DNA from: Gymnorhina tibicen
Taxonomy: Eukaryota > Chordata > Aves > Passeriformes > Artamidae
DNA: 64,000 nt
NCBI GenBank assembly: GCA_013399875.1
Contig: VXAZ01007607.1
Coordinates: 47,813 to 111,812, forward strand
Direction: 5' to 3'
The notes below the pieces were generated by a model. The model searched no databases and was not told where the DNA came from. It saw only the letters and a program-made list of their open reading frames with translations. Numbering within the stretch: the stretch's first letter is position 1; every line of letters starts with the position of its first letter. The translations under genes were made by a program, and so were the position numbers. Shown here in pieces: positions 57,001-64,000 of this stretch.

Positions 57001-59330
57001 AGAGAAAGCTCTTTGGCAGGTTGGTCAAAACCAACCTAATTTTTCTTCCACTGGTTGTAATGGAGCTTGAAATTTACATTTCACAGGACTTTTTGGTGCT
57101 TTGTTTTGATTCTGCTTGTGTTTCTTACCAGTGCAATCAGCTGTGCAAGCCCAGCTCCGGGGTAGAGCGGAGCAGAATAAGCAAAGGTGCCAGAGTTTAG
57201 GGAATTATCTTTCAGCCAAGTGCCAGAGCCTGCTCTGGCCTCGTCCTCTCTGCTTGTCAAAGTCCCCCCGGGCACTTGCAACACCTTGATGGCTGGAGAG
57301 ATGTGGAATAGGGCATGGCTCACTCCCAGCTGCTCCTGCAGAGGGGCTGGGACCAAAAGCAGAGACAACAATCTGAGCCTGTGCTCGGGTTCTGGTCAGC
57401 GCAGCCTTGTCCGAGGCTCCTGGCAGCAGGGACAGCATGGGAGAGCTCTGCCTCCCTGTTTGCCTCCTTGCAGATGGAATCCATTTATTTCACAAAGTGT
57501 TTCTTGCTGCCTGAAGGCAGCCTCTGCATCAGGGAAATGTTCATTTGTTTTGACAAGCAGCTGAACGTTGCTTGTTTTAAAAAAGGAGTGTTTTATCTGT
57601 CAGGCTCTAAAATCATGATTAATAGTGGGATTAAGGAAGAAAAAAAGAAATCCAGGCCAATGAAATCAAACAAGAGGGAGATGCTGGCACCAGCAGAACA
57701 ACACCTCCTTGAGATTGGTGAAAATGTGGAAAGAATTAATGACATAAATACCTGATCAGTGACATAAATACCTGGCTTTCAGATCTGGCTGTGCTCTGCT
57801 CCCTAAAGCTCAACCCTAAATAACTCAAAGTTTCCCTGAGTCCCGGGGCTTGAGACAACAGCCCTGGGGCCCTCCTGCTGCAGGAGACACCTCCCTCTCC
57901 GGGTGGAAGGAGCTGCCAGCAGGTGGGAAAAGAGACCGGATGGAAAAATGGAGTTGGGGTTGCCTGACTGTCCCTCTGCTCCCCCTGATTCCTGATGCAG
58001 CCCCAACTTCCAGGCCTGGGGCTCTGATCCAGGGAGCTGTGGCCCTGGCAGGGAATGGGAGCAGGCTGGGGCACTCTCAGCAGTGTCTGGCTGTGTTTTT
58101 CAGGATGCTGGCAGACCTGCCAAGCCCAGGGAAGACCCACTGGACGACTACCAAGAAGATCAGGAGCAAGAAATTGTACGACACCAAGGTTCTTCCTCTT
58201 TCCCTCTCTGGTGTGGCGTCACCTGGGTGTGTTGGCAGCCAGGAGCTGGGGAGGACTCAGCTTTTAGGGACTCCAGGTCTGCCTCTGCCTGCTCAGTGAG
58301 GTCTCCAGAGCAAACCTGGAGCCCACTGCTCCCTTTTCCAGGTGTTCAGAGCTCCCTTTGTGCCCTGTGTCCCCTCCTTTTCTGTCTGCATCCATCTGCA
58401 GCAGCTCAGCTGTGGGATGCTTCCCAAGCAGCAGCTGGGAGGAATCACAGGAGGAATCACAGGAGGAATCACAGGCTGTGCCAGTGCAGCAAGGCCAGAT
58501 CAATGTGTTTCTTCAAGCATGAGCTAGAGAGGATCACTCCTGGCTCACAGAGATAGAAATGAATCCTCTTCCAGCCTCATTCGTTCTCTCCCTGCCCTTT
58601 GTGAGTGGCTGCTGAGGGTTTTTTCTGCAGTTTGCCCAGGACTGCTGAGGAGCTGAGGGTTTGGGCTGCCCGCTGGGAATGAAGGGAGTGGGGAAATAAG
58701 GGGTGGGCAGAGCAGAGGTGGTGTCAGGTCTCCTTCCCCTGTGTGAATCCAGGCCTCTTGGGGGTGTGTACACTGGGTGCTTAGAGCTAAAATCATCCAT
58801 GAGGGCTGTGCTAGCTGCTGCACGTCATGGGTGGAGTTGTGACACAGTTGTAAATGTGGTGGATGTAGGATATCTGCCCCTCATATCAGCTCCTCATATC
58901 AGCTCCTCATATCTGCCCCTCATATCAGCTCCTCGTGCAGCAGAGGCGACAGGCTGAGATGTCAAAGCTGCATTGCACTGCCAGGATATTAAACGTGCTT
59001 AAAACACCTGGGCTGATCATGGCAACACCTCTGTGTCCTGCCAGTGACACCTGAAGGTCCCTGGCACAGGCGGATTCCTCCCTGTTTGCCCGGGTTTCCA
59101 AAGCTGGGCTGCTTTGGTGGGACTGTGCTCGGGAGCAGCGTGCTGCTGGCTGTCGTTTGGGGTCTTCCTTTCCAGGCCTTGCTGATTTTTTCCTTCCTGC
59201 CTGTCCCCTGTGCCCCCAGGAGGATCATGGAGGTGAGGTGGATGACCACGATGACCTGGAGCTTGTCCAAGAGCGGAGGGGCCGTGCGGGAATGCAGGGA
59301 GCTGGCGGCAAGAAGGATGACTACTTCTGA
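38874..59330 (+). CDS. GOLIM4/GPP130-like type II Golgi membrane protein, 14 exons, 585 residues (paralogue)
   Basis: Exons are 38874-39060, 43129-43203, 44348-44397, 45920-45973, 49733-49883, 51379-51461, 52594-52731, 52861-53112, 53672-53829, 55604-55797, 56239-56306, 56696-56860, 58104-58175 and 59220-59330. All junctions are GT-AG and the frame stays open to a TGA. The protein has a short basic cytosolic tail ([11 protein letters not shown]), one membrane anchor at about 12-33, a lumenal coiled coil at about 34-220, a Pro/Gln-rich middle and an acidic tail with [14 protein letters not shown], ending KKDDYF. Exons 1-6 and 12 align with GOLIM4 (GPP130), an early-Golgi protein that cycles through endosomes in a pH-dependent way. 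GOLIM4 is about 696 residues in human, so this copy is shorter and diverged, with weak similarity in exons 8-11. A GOLIM4 paralogue is the likeliest reading; a fast-evolving orthologue is possible. GOLM1 and GOLM2 share the layout but fit less well. Confidence 0.88.
39636..39657. repeat. (GGA)n microsatellite
   Basis: Seven or so GGA triplets lie in intron 1 of the GOLIM4-like gene. Confidence 0.85.
41360..41445 (-). mobile_element. Old CR1 LINE fragment, minus orientation
   Basis: The order GAGCTGGAAGGGACCCACTG, GGATCATCAAAGTCCAGCTC, then CTGGCCCTGGACATCCCCAA matches the reverse complement of the 3' part of older CR1 subfamilies. Confidence 0.8.
42694..42800. repeat. Tandem duplication, 55-bp unit, two copies
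   Basis: Copies start at 42694 and 42749 and share GGCTGGGTTGTGGAAAGGGG (one G/A indel) plus AAAAAATCTCTC and CTCCTGCAC. The sequence lies in intron 1 about 0.3 kb before exon 2. Confidence 0.9.
43129..43203 (+). CDS. GOLIM4-like exon 2 (residues 63-87 plus 1 nt): coiled coil
   Basis: The acceptor is CCACAG|TGGTGTA and the donor GGAAG|GTGAGT. The exon encodes [17 protein letters not shown] and EHKKTKE, the best-conserved GOLIM4 coiled-coil block. Confidence 0.93.
43204..44347 (+). other. GOLIM4-like intron 2
   Basis: This is a 1.14-kb intron. I see no repeat or exon in it. Confidence 0.75.
44348..44397 (+). CDS. GOLIM4-like exon 3 (residues 88-104): coiled coil
   Basis: The acceptor is TTTCTAG|ATTTTTT and the donor GAGAAG|GTAGGT. 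The exon encodes [17 protein letters not shown]. In GPP130 this stem region is reported to be involved in manganese sensing; whether this paralogue keeps that property is not known. Confidence 0.92.
44398..45919 (+). other. GOLIM4-like intron 3
   Basis: This 1.52-kb intron has a GC-rich middle (about 45140-45660) that looks like a weak intragenic CpG-rich patch. No exon or repeat was recognised. Confidence 0.7.
45920..45973 (+). CDS. GOLIM4-like exon 4 (residues 105-122)
   Basis: This 54-nt exon has acceptor CCCCAG|CAAGAC and donor CTGAAG|GTAAGG and encodes [18 protein letters not shown], matching the GOLIM4 exon order. Confidence 0.9.
45974..49732 (+). other. GOLIM4-like intron 4 (3.8 kb)
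   Basis: It contains a small AT-rich tandem repeat at about 46301-46340 (20-bp unit GTTTTATAGMATTTTATAKC, two copies). The rest shows nothing recognisable. Confidence 0.7.
49733..49883 (+). CDS. GOLIM4-like exon 5 (residues 123-172 plus 1 nt): coiled coil
   Basis: The acceptor is CCCCAG|AACCAG and the donor CTGCAGG|GTGAGG. It encodes a heptad-rich segment including [20 protein letters not shown] and [12 protein letters not shown]. Confidence 0.92.
49884..51378 (+). other. GOLIM4-like intron 5
   Basis: This is a 1.5-kb intron with nothing recognised. Confidence 0.7.
51379..51461 (+). CDS. GOLIM4-like exon 6 (residues 173-200): coiled coil
   Basis: The acceptor is CCTGCAG|ACACGG and the donor GCCCAG|GTAACC. 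The exon encodes [20 protein letters not shown]. In GOLIM4 a further coiled-coil segment follows before the next block; no counterpart was seen here. Confidence 0.92.
51462..52593 (+). other. GOLIM4-like intron 6
   Basis: This is a 1.13-kb intron. It is where an exon for the extra GOLIM4 coiled-coil segment would be expected; I looked for one and did not find it. Confidence 0.7.
52594..52731 (+). CDS. GOLIM4-like exon 7 (residues 201-246)
   Basis: The acceptor is CCCTCAG|GCCCAG. It encodes [20 protein letters not shown], the end of the coiled coil, then a run of seven glycines from a GGA repeat (about 52655-52672) and a Pro/Gln-rich stretch. The donor is CAGAAG|GTGTGG, less than ideal. The next intron is only 129 nt and stop-free in frame. 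Confidence 0.85.
52861..53112 (+). CDS. GOLIM4-like exon 8 (residues 247-330): low-complexity lumenal region
   Basis: The acceptor TTGCAG|GCTTTC follows a CTTC-rich tract and the donor is AGCCCC|GTAGGT. Composition is Pro/Gly/His/Gln-rich with little conservation except a [12 protein letters not shown] segment that recalls GOLIM4. The open frame and phase agree with its neighbours. Confidence 0.82.
53113..53671 (+). other. GOLIM4-like intron 8
   Basis: This is a 559-nt intron with no feature seen. Confidence 0.7.
53672..53829 (+). CDS. GOLIM4-like exon 9 (residues 331-382 plus 2 nt)
   Basis: The acceptor is CTGCAG|GACGTG. The donor CAAAG|GTTGGT was chosen over the nearby CAG|GTGCAA because only it gives phase 2, which exon 10 needs. 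It encodes [16 protein letters not shown] and a Pro-rich segment. Similarity to GOLIM4 is weak. Confidence 0.78.
53830..55603 (+). other. GOLIM4-like intron 9
   Basis: This 1.77-kb intron contains a short (TG)n at about 54195-54208. No exon or mobile element was recognised. AATAAA-like sites near 55380 could support a shorter transcript, but there is no direct evidence. Confidence 0.65.
55604..55797 (+). CDS. GOLIM4-like exon 10 (residues 383-447 plus 1 nt)
   Basis: The acceptor is GTTGCAG|CTGGAA and the donor GAAATGG|GTACGG. The chosen frame encodes [18 protein letters not shown] and an acidic end ([10 protein letters not shown]). The other frames give no acidic tail and do not match exon phases. 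Confidence 0.78.
55798..56238 (+). other. GOLIM4-like intron 10, mostly minisatellite
   Basis: This is a 441-nt intron. About 70% of it is the 54-bp pyrimidine-rich minisatellite, which runs up to the exon 11 acceptor and must serve as its polypyrimidine tract. Confidence 0.8.
55917..56231. repeat. 54-bp minisatellite built from CCCTGT hexamers, about 5.8 copies
   Basis: The marker TGTCTCTG recurs at 55951, 56005, 56059, 56113 and 56167, an exact 54-bp period. Each unit is nine hexamer variants (CCCTGT, CCCATC, CATGTC and similar). Period and hexamer are multiples of three without stop codons, so long spurious open frames appear on both strands. Confidence 0.97.
56239..56306 (+). CDS. GOLIM4-like exon 11 (residues 448-470)
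   Basis: The acceptor CCGTGCAG|ATGCAG lies directly after the 54-bp minisatellite, and the donor is CCCCTG|GTGAGT. It encodes [20 protein letters not shown]. It is short, but both junctions and phases agree. Confidence 0.82.
56307..56695 (+). other. GOLIM4-like intron 11
   Basis: This 389-nt intron contains the minus-oriented CR1 fragment near its 5' end. Nothing else was seen. Confidence 0.75.
56322..56432 (-). mobile_element. CR1 LINE fragment, 3' end, minus orientation
   Basis: GGTTGGGAGGGACCTTAAAG, then AGGGACACTTTCCACCATCC and CAGGCTGCTCCAAGCCC, is the reverse complement of the CR1 3' region. The fragment begins 16 nt after the exon 11 donor. Confidence 0.9.
56696..56860 (+). CDS. GOLIM4-like exon 12 (residues 471-525): conserved acidic motif
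   Basis: The acceptor is GGTCCAG|ATGCCA and the donor GCGAAG|GTGACT. It contains [20 protein letters not shown], the strongest C-terminal match to GOLIM4, then a Lys/Glu-rich stretch. Confidence 0.92.
56861..58103 (+). other. GOLIM4-like intron 12
   Basis: This 1.24-kb intron holds copy 1 of the 195-bp direct duplication at 57041-57235. Nothing else is recognised. Confidence 0.75.
57041..57235 (+). repeat. Direct duplication, copy 1 (195 bp)
   Basis: This segment is almost identical to 60721-60915: three mismatches, all in the last 25 bases, and no gaps. It starts TTTTCTTCCACTGGTTGTAA and ends near GTGCCAGAGCCTGCTC. It lies in intron 12 of the GOLIM4-like gene. Identity is unknown. No poly-A tail or obvious target-site duplication flanks it. 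Confidence 0.95.
58104..58175 (+). CDS. GOLIM4-like exon 13 (residues 526-549), donor uncertain
   Basis: The acceptor is TTTTTCAG|GATGCT. It encodes [20 protein letters not shown]. The donor GAAATT|GTACGA is weak but is the only nearby one that keeps phase 0 for the final acidic exon. The stronger-looking CCAAG|GTTCTT would lead to a stop soon after the junction. Confidence 0.72.
58439..58474. repeat. 12-bp tandem repeat, three copies
   Basis: Three perfect copies of GAGGAATCACAG lie in intron 13. Confidence 0.95.
58869..58934. repeat. 13-bp tandem repeat, about five copies
   Basis: The unit TCATATCAGCTCC recurs, with a TCATATCTGCCCC variant interleaved, in intron 13. Confidence 0.9.
59220..59330 (+). 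CDS. GOLIM4-like exon 14 (residues 550-585 and stop)
   Basis: The acceptor is GCCCCCAG|GAGGAT. It encodes [20 protein letters not shown] and ends GGKKDDYF with TGA at 59328-59330. The acidic frame supports the choice; the other open frame here is basic and lacks support. Confidence 0.82.
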   Translation, partial: EDHGGEVDDHDDLELVQERRGRAGMQGAGGKKDDYF

Positions 59331-61710
59331 AAGCTGCTGAAGGAAAACGGGCTACCGCAGGAACGAGGGGATGGGAACTCCTCCTGGGAACTGGCTCCTG
59401 TACTAAACACTGCCTGGAACAAAGGCAGGAGGAGGGAACTCTCCACAGGCCCTTGCAGGGGGTTTGCAGAGCAGAATTCCATCTCGGCGTGGGGCCGCCG
59501 CTGCCTCCCCGGAGTGCTCTCAGACTGGGAATGATCTTATCCTGCTGCTTTCCTTAGAAGCACTTTCTGATTTACTGTGTTCTGCGCCTTCTCGTTTTTC
59601 ACGTCCCCTTTCGAAGCTGGAGAGGGGTTTTTTTGTGGGTGTGGGGGGTGTTTTTTACCCCCCTGGGCAGCGGAGGGGTGCTTGAGCTGGTCCCTGGACT
59701 CACTCGACTGATCTCTAATACAAAGGAATCTGTCTTCATAAATCATTTTGCTCAGCAGTGTTTCTTTAACACACCCTTTGCTCCCCTCTGAGTAGGGTGG
59801 GGAGGGAATCAGAGGAAATTTCCTGCTCTTTGTCTGGAGCTGTGCAAGAGCACCAGCCATGGCCAGCAGCGTGAGTGTGCGTGGAACCCCTGGACCCCCT
59901 TCCTGGTGCCTGGACCCTCCAGAGACTCGGAGTAGATCCTTGTTAAAGTTCTCCTTTCCCTGGCTTTGAGCTGTTTGAGCTGTGGCAGGCCTGCTGGGCT
60001 CCGAGTGTCCCCGTGGAATGCTGTGCATCCTCCCTGAAGTCCTGGGCCCCTGGAGGTGAGGGCTGGCCTGAGCTAAGACAGGCTCTGCCTGGTGGGGACA
60101 GGGACAGCCACACCAAGAAACGGGAAAGAAGGGATATTTACAGCCCAGCTAATGCAGTTCCAACCTGCTTGGCTTATTTCCAGCCTCCCAGTGTTTGACA
60201 GGGAGCTAAGATAAATTTTTTAATATTTTTTTAAATTGGCAAGTTGGGTATTGTGTTGATGCAGTAGATTGAAATCTGTGATAACTTCACCTGGCCTCCA
60301 AAAGACATCTTACCTGACCTCAGGGAGAAAGCAGGAACAGTCAGGTGGAATTTAAAATGAAAGGAGAATGGGCTTAATCACGATATCTCAAAGCCCAGGA
60401 CCTGTTCCAAGTGATAAGAACGGGGCAGAGCTGCCACACCCCCTGCCCTGTGCCAGACCCTGTGTCTGAGCTGTCTCCTGCTTCCTCATCACCACGCTCG
60501 AAATCCCAGACTCTGGGACCTCACTCATCAAACCCAGCTTGTGGCTGAGCGTCGTCACCTGGTAAAAAATCAGAGCATCTTTGTTCTCTATTTGAATTAG
60601 TTGGGCTCTTTTTAATCCCTTGTTTGTGGCATATTTTGCAAGCACTTTTAGACACTGGGGAAAACAATATTTATTTCCCAACGAGCTCAGCCTTTTTCAT
60701 TCTGACAGCATTGATTGGTTTTTTCTTCCACTGGTTGTAATGGAGCTTGAAATTTACATTTCACAGGACTTTTTGGTGCTTTGTTTTGATTCTGCTTGTG
60801 TTTCTTACCAGTGCAATCAGCTGTGCAAGCCCAGCTCCGGGGTAGAGCGGAGCAGAATAAGCAAAGGTGCCAGAGTTTAGGGAATTATCTTTCAGCTGAG
60901 TGCCAGAGCTTGCTCATGGAGCTCACTACAAAACTCTGGTGGGGTTTAAGATACCCAAAATGCCCTGAGATGGTTAATGCTGCGTTAGTGCTTTGTCCTG
61001 CCAGCCCTGCTGTGTGAGGCAAGGCTGCTCCTCTATAAATAACACGCTCACAGCAGATCAGCTGGGGTTGCAGTCACTGCTCCAGAGCATCCTGACCAAA
61101 AACTGCCTCCCGTTCCCAGCTGGGCTGGTGAGATGCTGTTGTTTCCCAGGTTGGAGCAGCATCCCTGACCACACAGGCCGTGGCCCCAGCGCCACAGCTC
61201 CGTGCCCAGGCTGCCCCGGCTGTGTCCAGCACGGCTCTCCCTGCCTGCTCCTCTCATTCACTGCTCTCCCTGAGCCTGGCGCTGCCAGAGCGGGGAGGTT
61301 CAGCCCTCCCTGGGAGTGAATCAAGCACTGGGAATAGAAGCCCGGTGGGGGTGAGGCTGCTCACTGATTCAGGCTGCAGGAGGATCTAAATTAGGAGGCA
61401 GATTCTCTGCGTTTGCATGTCTAGGATGAGTAATCCTCGAAGTTATGACTTGGAGGGAACTGGAGCAACTCAGGCCTGAATGCAGAGCTTGGAGGATGCT
61501 TTAGGAACCATATGTCATATGCTGCCCTTAGCTGAGAGCAAGCATCTCTGCCCTGGAGATCGTCTCCCCTGGCCATATCTCAGACTAAAATTAGCAGGGT
61601 GTTGCATAAATTGTGAGCTGTAGGTTGTCAGGGCTTCCTTGCCTGGCCCACAGCGAGTCGCCGTTCCCCGTTTCCTCTAAGAAGAGACAATAAACCCAGT
61701 GGAGGAGAAC
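59331..61710 (+). other. Probable 3' UTR and downstream region of the GOLIM4-like gene
   Basis: Sequence after the TGA shows no further coding signal. The first canonical AATAAA that I found is at 61689-61694, and an ATTAAA lies at 62686. The 3' end could be at either or at a variant signal closer in. The end given here is a guess. The region includes copy 2 of the 195-bp duplication. Confidence 0.35.
60721..60915 (+). repeat. Direct duplication, copy 2 (195 bp)
   Basis: This is the partner of 57041-57235 at an offset of exactly 3680 bp and in the same orientation. It lies 1.39 kb after the stop codon of the GOLIM4-like gene, within its possible 3' UTR. The flanks of the two copies are unrelated. 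Confidence 0.95.
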
Positions 61711-63034
61711 CAGAAAAGCCAAAACCCCGTGGTGCTGGGTCTGTCTGGAGGCCTGTAAAGCAACCTGGGATGCTGCTGGGTTTGAGATGCTGCTGGGGGC
61801 TCACAGCTGAAAGCAGATCACGGGGTTTGGCCCGAGCAGCGGAACATTGAAGCGATGACATGGAAAGGCCGGGCTGAGTTTCGCTGCAGACTGGGGCACA
61901 GAACGAGGTCTCAGGAAACAGATGGATCGCTAAGAGAGCAAACAATGAGACAAAGGATTCACGTGAAGCCAGCAGAGGCAGGCTGACCAAGCCAAAGCAC
62001 GTGGACTTGCTTGGCTCTGGCATAAATAACTGGGTCTTTGCTCAGAGACACAGTGCAAGGCCAAAAGTGCACGAACAGGTGTAGTTAACCTGTAGCGTTA
62101 CGAATTTTTTGATGGGTTCAGGGCCTTCACTGCTGTGCCAACCATTTTCCTTCCCTGCACCACGCTCCAGACCCTTGGATCCCCCAGCAGAACTCACAGA
62201 GTGAGTCGTTAATCACAAGAAACCACAGAGGCTGCTGCCAGATCTCTCCCCGGGACATGGAAACAATGACAGCTCTGGAGTACAATCTGCTCTTCATTGC
62301 TCTTAGGAGAAGGACACAAAGTTTGAAGGAGGAAAAACTTGCTCGGTTTGGCTCCAGCCACTTCCTGAACAGGCTCACATTTCTTGGGAAGGGCCGTCAG
62401 GTCTCCAGTTCTGCATCCTGGCTGGAATTCCACAGGTAAATTTGCCAAGAAGTGCCTTCAGCAGCACAGCACCTCTTCCTGCTCCAATAACTGAGTGTTT
62501 TCCAAGCCATAACTCCACCTTCAGCTTCCTTTTCTATGCTGATCCTATTTTTTTATTGATTCCCATTGGTCCCTCTTTGGTATCAAAAGAGATTTCTGGC
62601 AACTTTCCATGGGCTAGGAGACACCCCCATCAAATCTGCTCCAAAACTAGATGTGGGAATAACTTGCAATACCTGATACTGTTAAATTAAAGATTTCTTT
62701 AGGAACGTTACACTTGAAAAATCCAGTAAGAAAAGGTGTCCTGGTGTCAGACCATTCATGTTCAATGCAGCAGAAAGCAAAATTATTTAAACAAATTCCA
62801 CACTGCTGCAAATGACACTTTGTGTATATGCAAGCACCGCCTTCCACGCATGATTTGGGTTTGGTTTTGTTTAGGCTGTGCAATGAAAATAGGCCTCGGG
62901 ATCTGATTTTTGCTCTGTTTTCGACTTACATAAGACAATTCAAATTTTGCTTTTAAAGAAAAACATACACAGTAATCTGCAGATCTCGTGTTTCCAAATA
63001 GGTAACACAGTGAAGGACTGCAGCAGCGCGTTTA
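61711..63034. other. Downstream region, nothing recognised
   Basis: I see no gene, RNA or mobile element that I can name. Confidence 0.55.
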
Positions 63035-63190
63035 GGCACATTTCTGAGGGTTTAACAAAGTAATATGTTCATTATTCTATTTTACAAGTTAAATATAGAC
63101 AAATGCTTATGTTTTGCTATAAAATCTGGAACACTCTATGTTCAATCACAACTCTATGTGAAACCTGATCAAAACATAAACAAAAAGAAA
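63035..63190. repeat. Diverged direct repeat, copy A
   Basis: It resembles 63849-64000: both begin GGCACATTTCTGRGGGTTT, share an identical core GTTAAATATAGACAAATGCT and then ATGTTYTG, and near the end have AAACCWGATCAAAAC. The repeat is interrupted by small gaps. Confidence 0.8.
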
Positions 63191-63848
63191 TGTCACTTTT
63201 TTTTTTCTCCAACTCAGAAAAGAAAGGACTTAAAGCAACTTTTACCAATTTAACAGCCCAAGGGATCTCCAAACACTGTTTAAGCCTGTATTTTTATTAT
63301 TGTTTCATTAGGGCTCTTTCCTTTCCACATTTAGACAAGTCAACACACTCGTGTACCTCCCTCAAGGTCGTTCAGAGAACGTTAATTATGGTGTGATGCT
63401 GGGATGGAGCACTGCCGTCTCCTCCTGCGCTGCAAAATCAGCTGCTGGCTCCAGCTCCGAGGATGCATGAAGGGCTGGTCCTGCTGCAGAGGGAGGAAAT
63501 GGCATTTGGGGGAAGCGGCAGGAAGAGGAGTATCCTCGTTCCTTCTGTCTCAGGGTGTGCGCTAAGACCCAGAGTTACCCCTGCTCTCAGCGGACCTCCT
63601 GGGAGGGTCTCGCGTCTTTCTCCCTGCATTACATCCTTGCCGAGTTTATCTGAATTCCCAAAGCCAAGAGGTTAAAGCAGCCTGGGTGTGCGGTTATCAC
63701 CGCTTTAAAAAGAAAATAAAATCCGTGTAAGCTCCATTTCTTCGAACAAGGTGAAGGGGAAGCTCCGTCACCTTCCCCAGCCCTGCCACGGACCGCAGCC
63801 CTGCTGGTGACAGCCCCCGGGGACAGAGGCACCTCCCGGCCATCCACA
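63191..63848. other. Spacer between the diverged repeats, nothing recognised
   Basis: A T-rich run at about 63199-63208 and a GC-richer half (63400-63640) are visible. No gene is supported. Confidence 0.6.
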
Positions 63849-64000
63849 GGCACATTTCTGGGGGTTTTAACCATGTAACGTGAGAATTGCTGTATTTTAC
63901 GGGTTAAATATAGACAAATGCTTATGTTCTGTAAAAATTAAAGCAGGATCCTATGTAAAACCAGATCAAAACCACGGACAAATTAAAAAAAAAAAAAAAA
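63849..64000. repeat. Diverged direct repeat, copy B, ending in poly-A at the window edge
   Basis: This is the partner of 63035-63190, about 814 bp downstream in the same orientation. It ends in at least 16 A residues at the last base of the window, so the true end cannot be seen. Confidence 0.8.

Larger units (their letters stand above)
58176..59219 (+). other. GOLIM4-like intron 13
   Basis: This 1.04-kb intron contains the 12-bp and 13-bp short tandem repeats at 58439 and 58869. No extra exon was found that would rescue the weak exon 13 donor. Confidence 0.7.

Noticed and set aside
38874..59330. GOLM1 (GP73) or GOLM2 (CASC4) identity for the Golgi gene
   Set aside because: The layout is similar, but exon 1-3 sequence ([21 protein letters not shown]) and the [14 protein letters not shown] motif match GOLIM4 specifically.
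1..64000. tRNA, rRNA, snRNA, microRNA or viral genes
   Set aside because: No cloverleaf, conserved RNA core or viral protein signature was seen on either strand by eye. A covariance-model search would be needed to exclude small RNAs fully.

Overview
The window looks like vertebrate nuclear DNA from a bird. It has split genes with GT-AG introns, CpG-island promoters, two stretches of N, and many truncated CR1-type LINE 3' ends (20.86, 28.15, 28.49, 37.86, 37.99, 41.36 and 56.33 kb) of the kind that dominate bird genomes. High GC, short introns and many minisatellites suggest a microchromosome. Species cannot be read from the sequence. No bacterial, viral or CRISPR content was seen.

Two protein genes lie head to head. 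On the minus strand is the 5' half of MIB2 (mind bomb 2, a Notch-pathway E3 ubiquitin ligase). Eight coding exons (531-16869) give a continuous reading frame of 413 residues: the first MIB/HERC2 domain, the ZZ zinc finger, the second MIB/HERC2 domain and both MIB repeats. The ankyrin repeats and RING fingers lie beyond position 1. A partly non-coding exon carries a 24-codon upstream ORF. The likely promoter is a CpG island at 27.0-28.05 kb with a 24-bp minisatellite, a sequence gap and two oppositely oriented ZNF143/SBS-type sites.

On the plus strand is a complete 14-exon gene (38874-59330) for a 585-residue type II Golgi protein. It resembles GOLIM4/GPP130 in its N-terminal anchor, its coiled-coil exons and a conserved [14 protein letters not shown] segment. 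It is shorter and more diverged than GOLIM4, so it is read as a GOLIM4 paralogue. All exon phases close. The weakest junction is the donor of exon 13.

The rest is introns, about 10 kb of intergenic DNA between the two promoters, and about 4.7 kb downstream of the Golgi gene. These hold tandem repeats (143, 24/120, 68, 55, 54, 13 and 12 bp units), a 370-bp polypurine tract, an AT-rich block, a 195-bp near-identical direct duplication (57.04 and 60.72 kb) and an older duplication at the right edge ending in poly-A. Nothing in the sequence suggests that the two genes act together. MIB2 works in Notch-ligand endocytosis and the GOLIM4-like protein in Golgi-endosome traffic. The interest lies in the diverged Golgi paralogue, its intron architecture and the repeat-laden MIB2 promoter.
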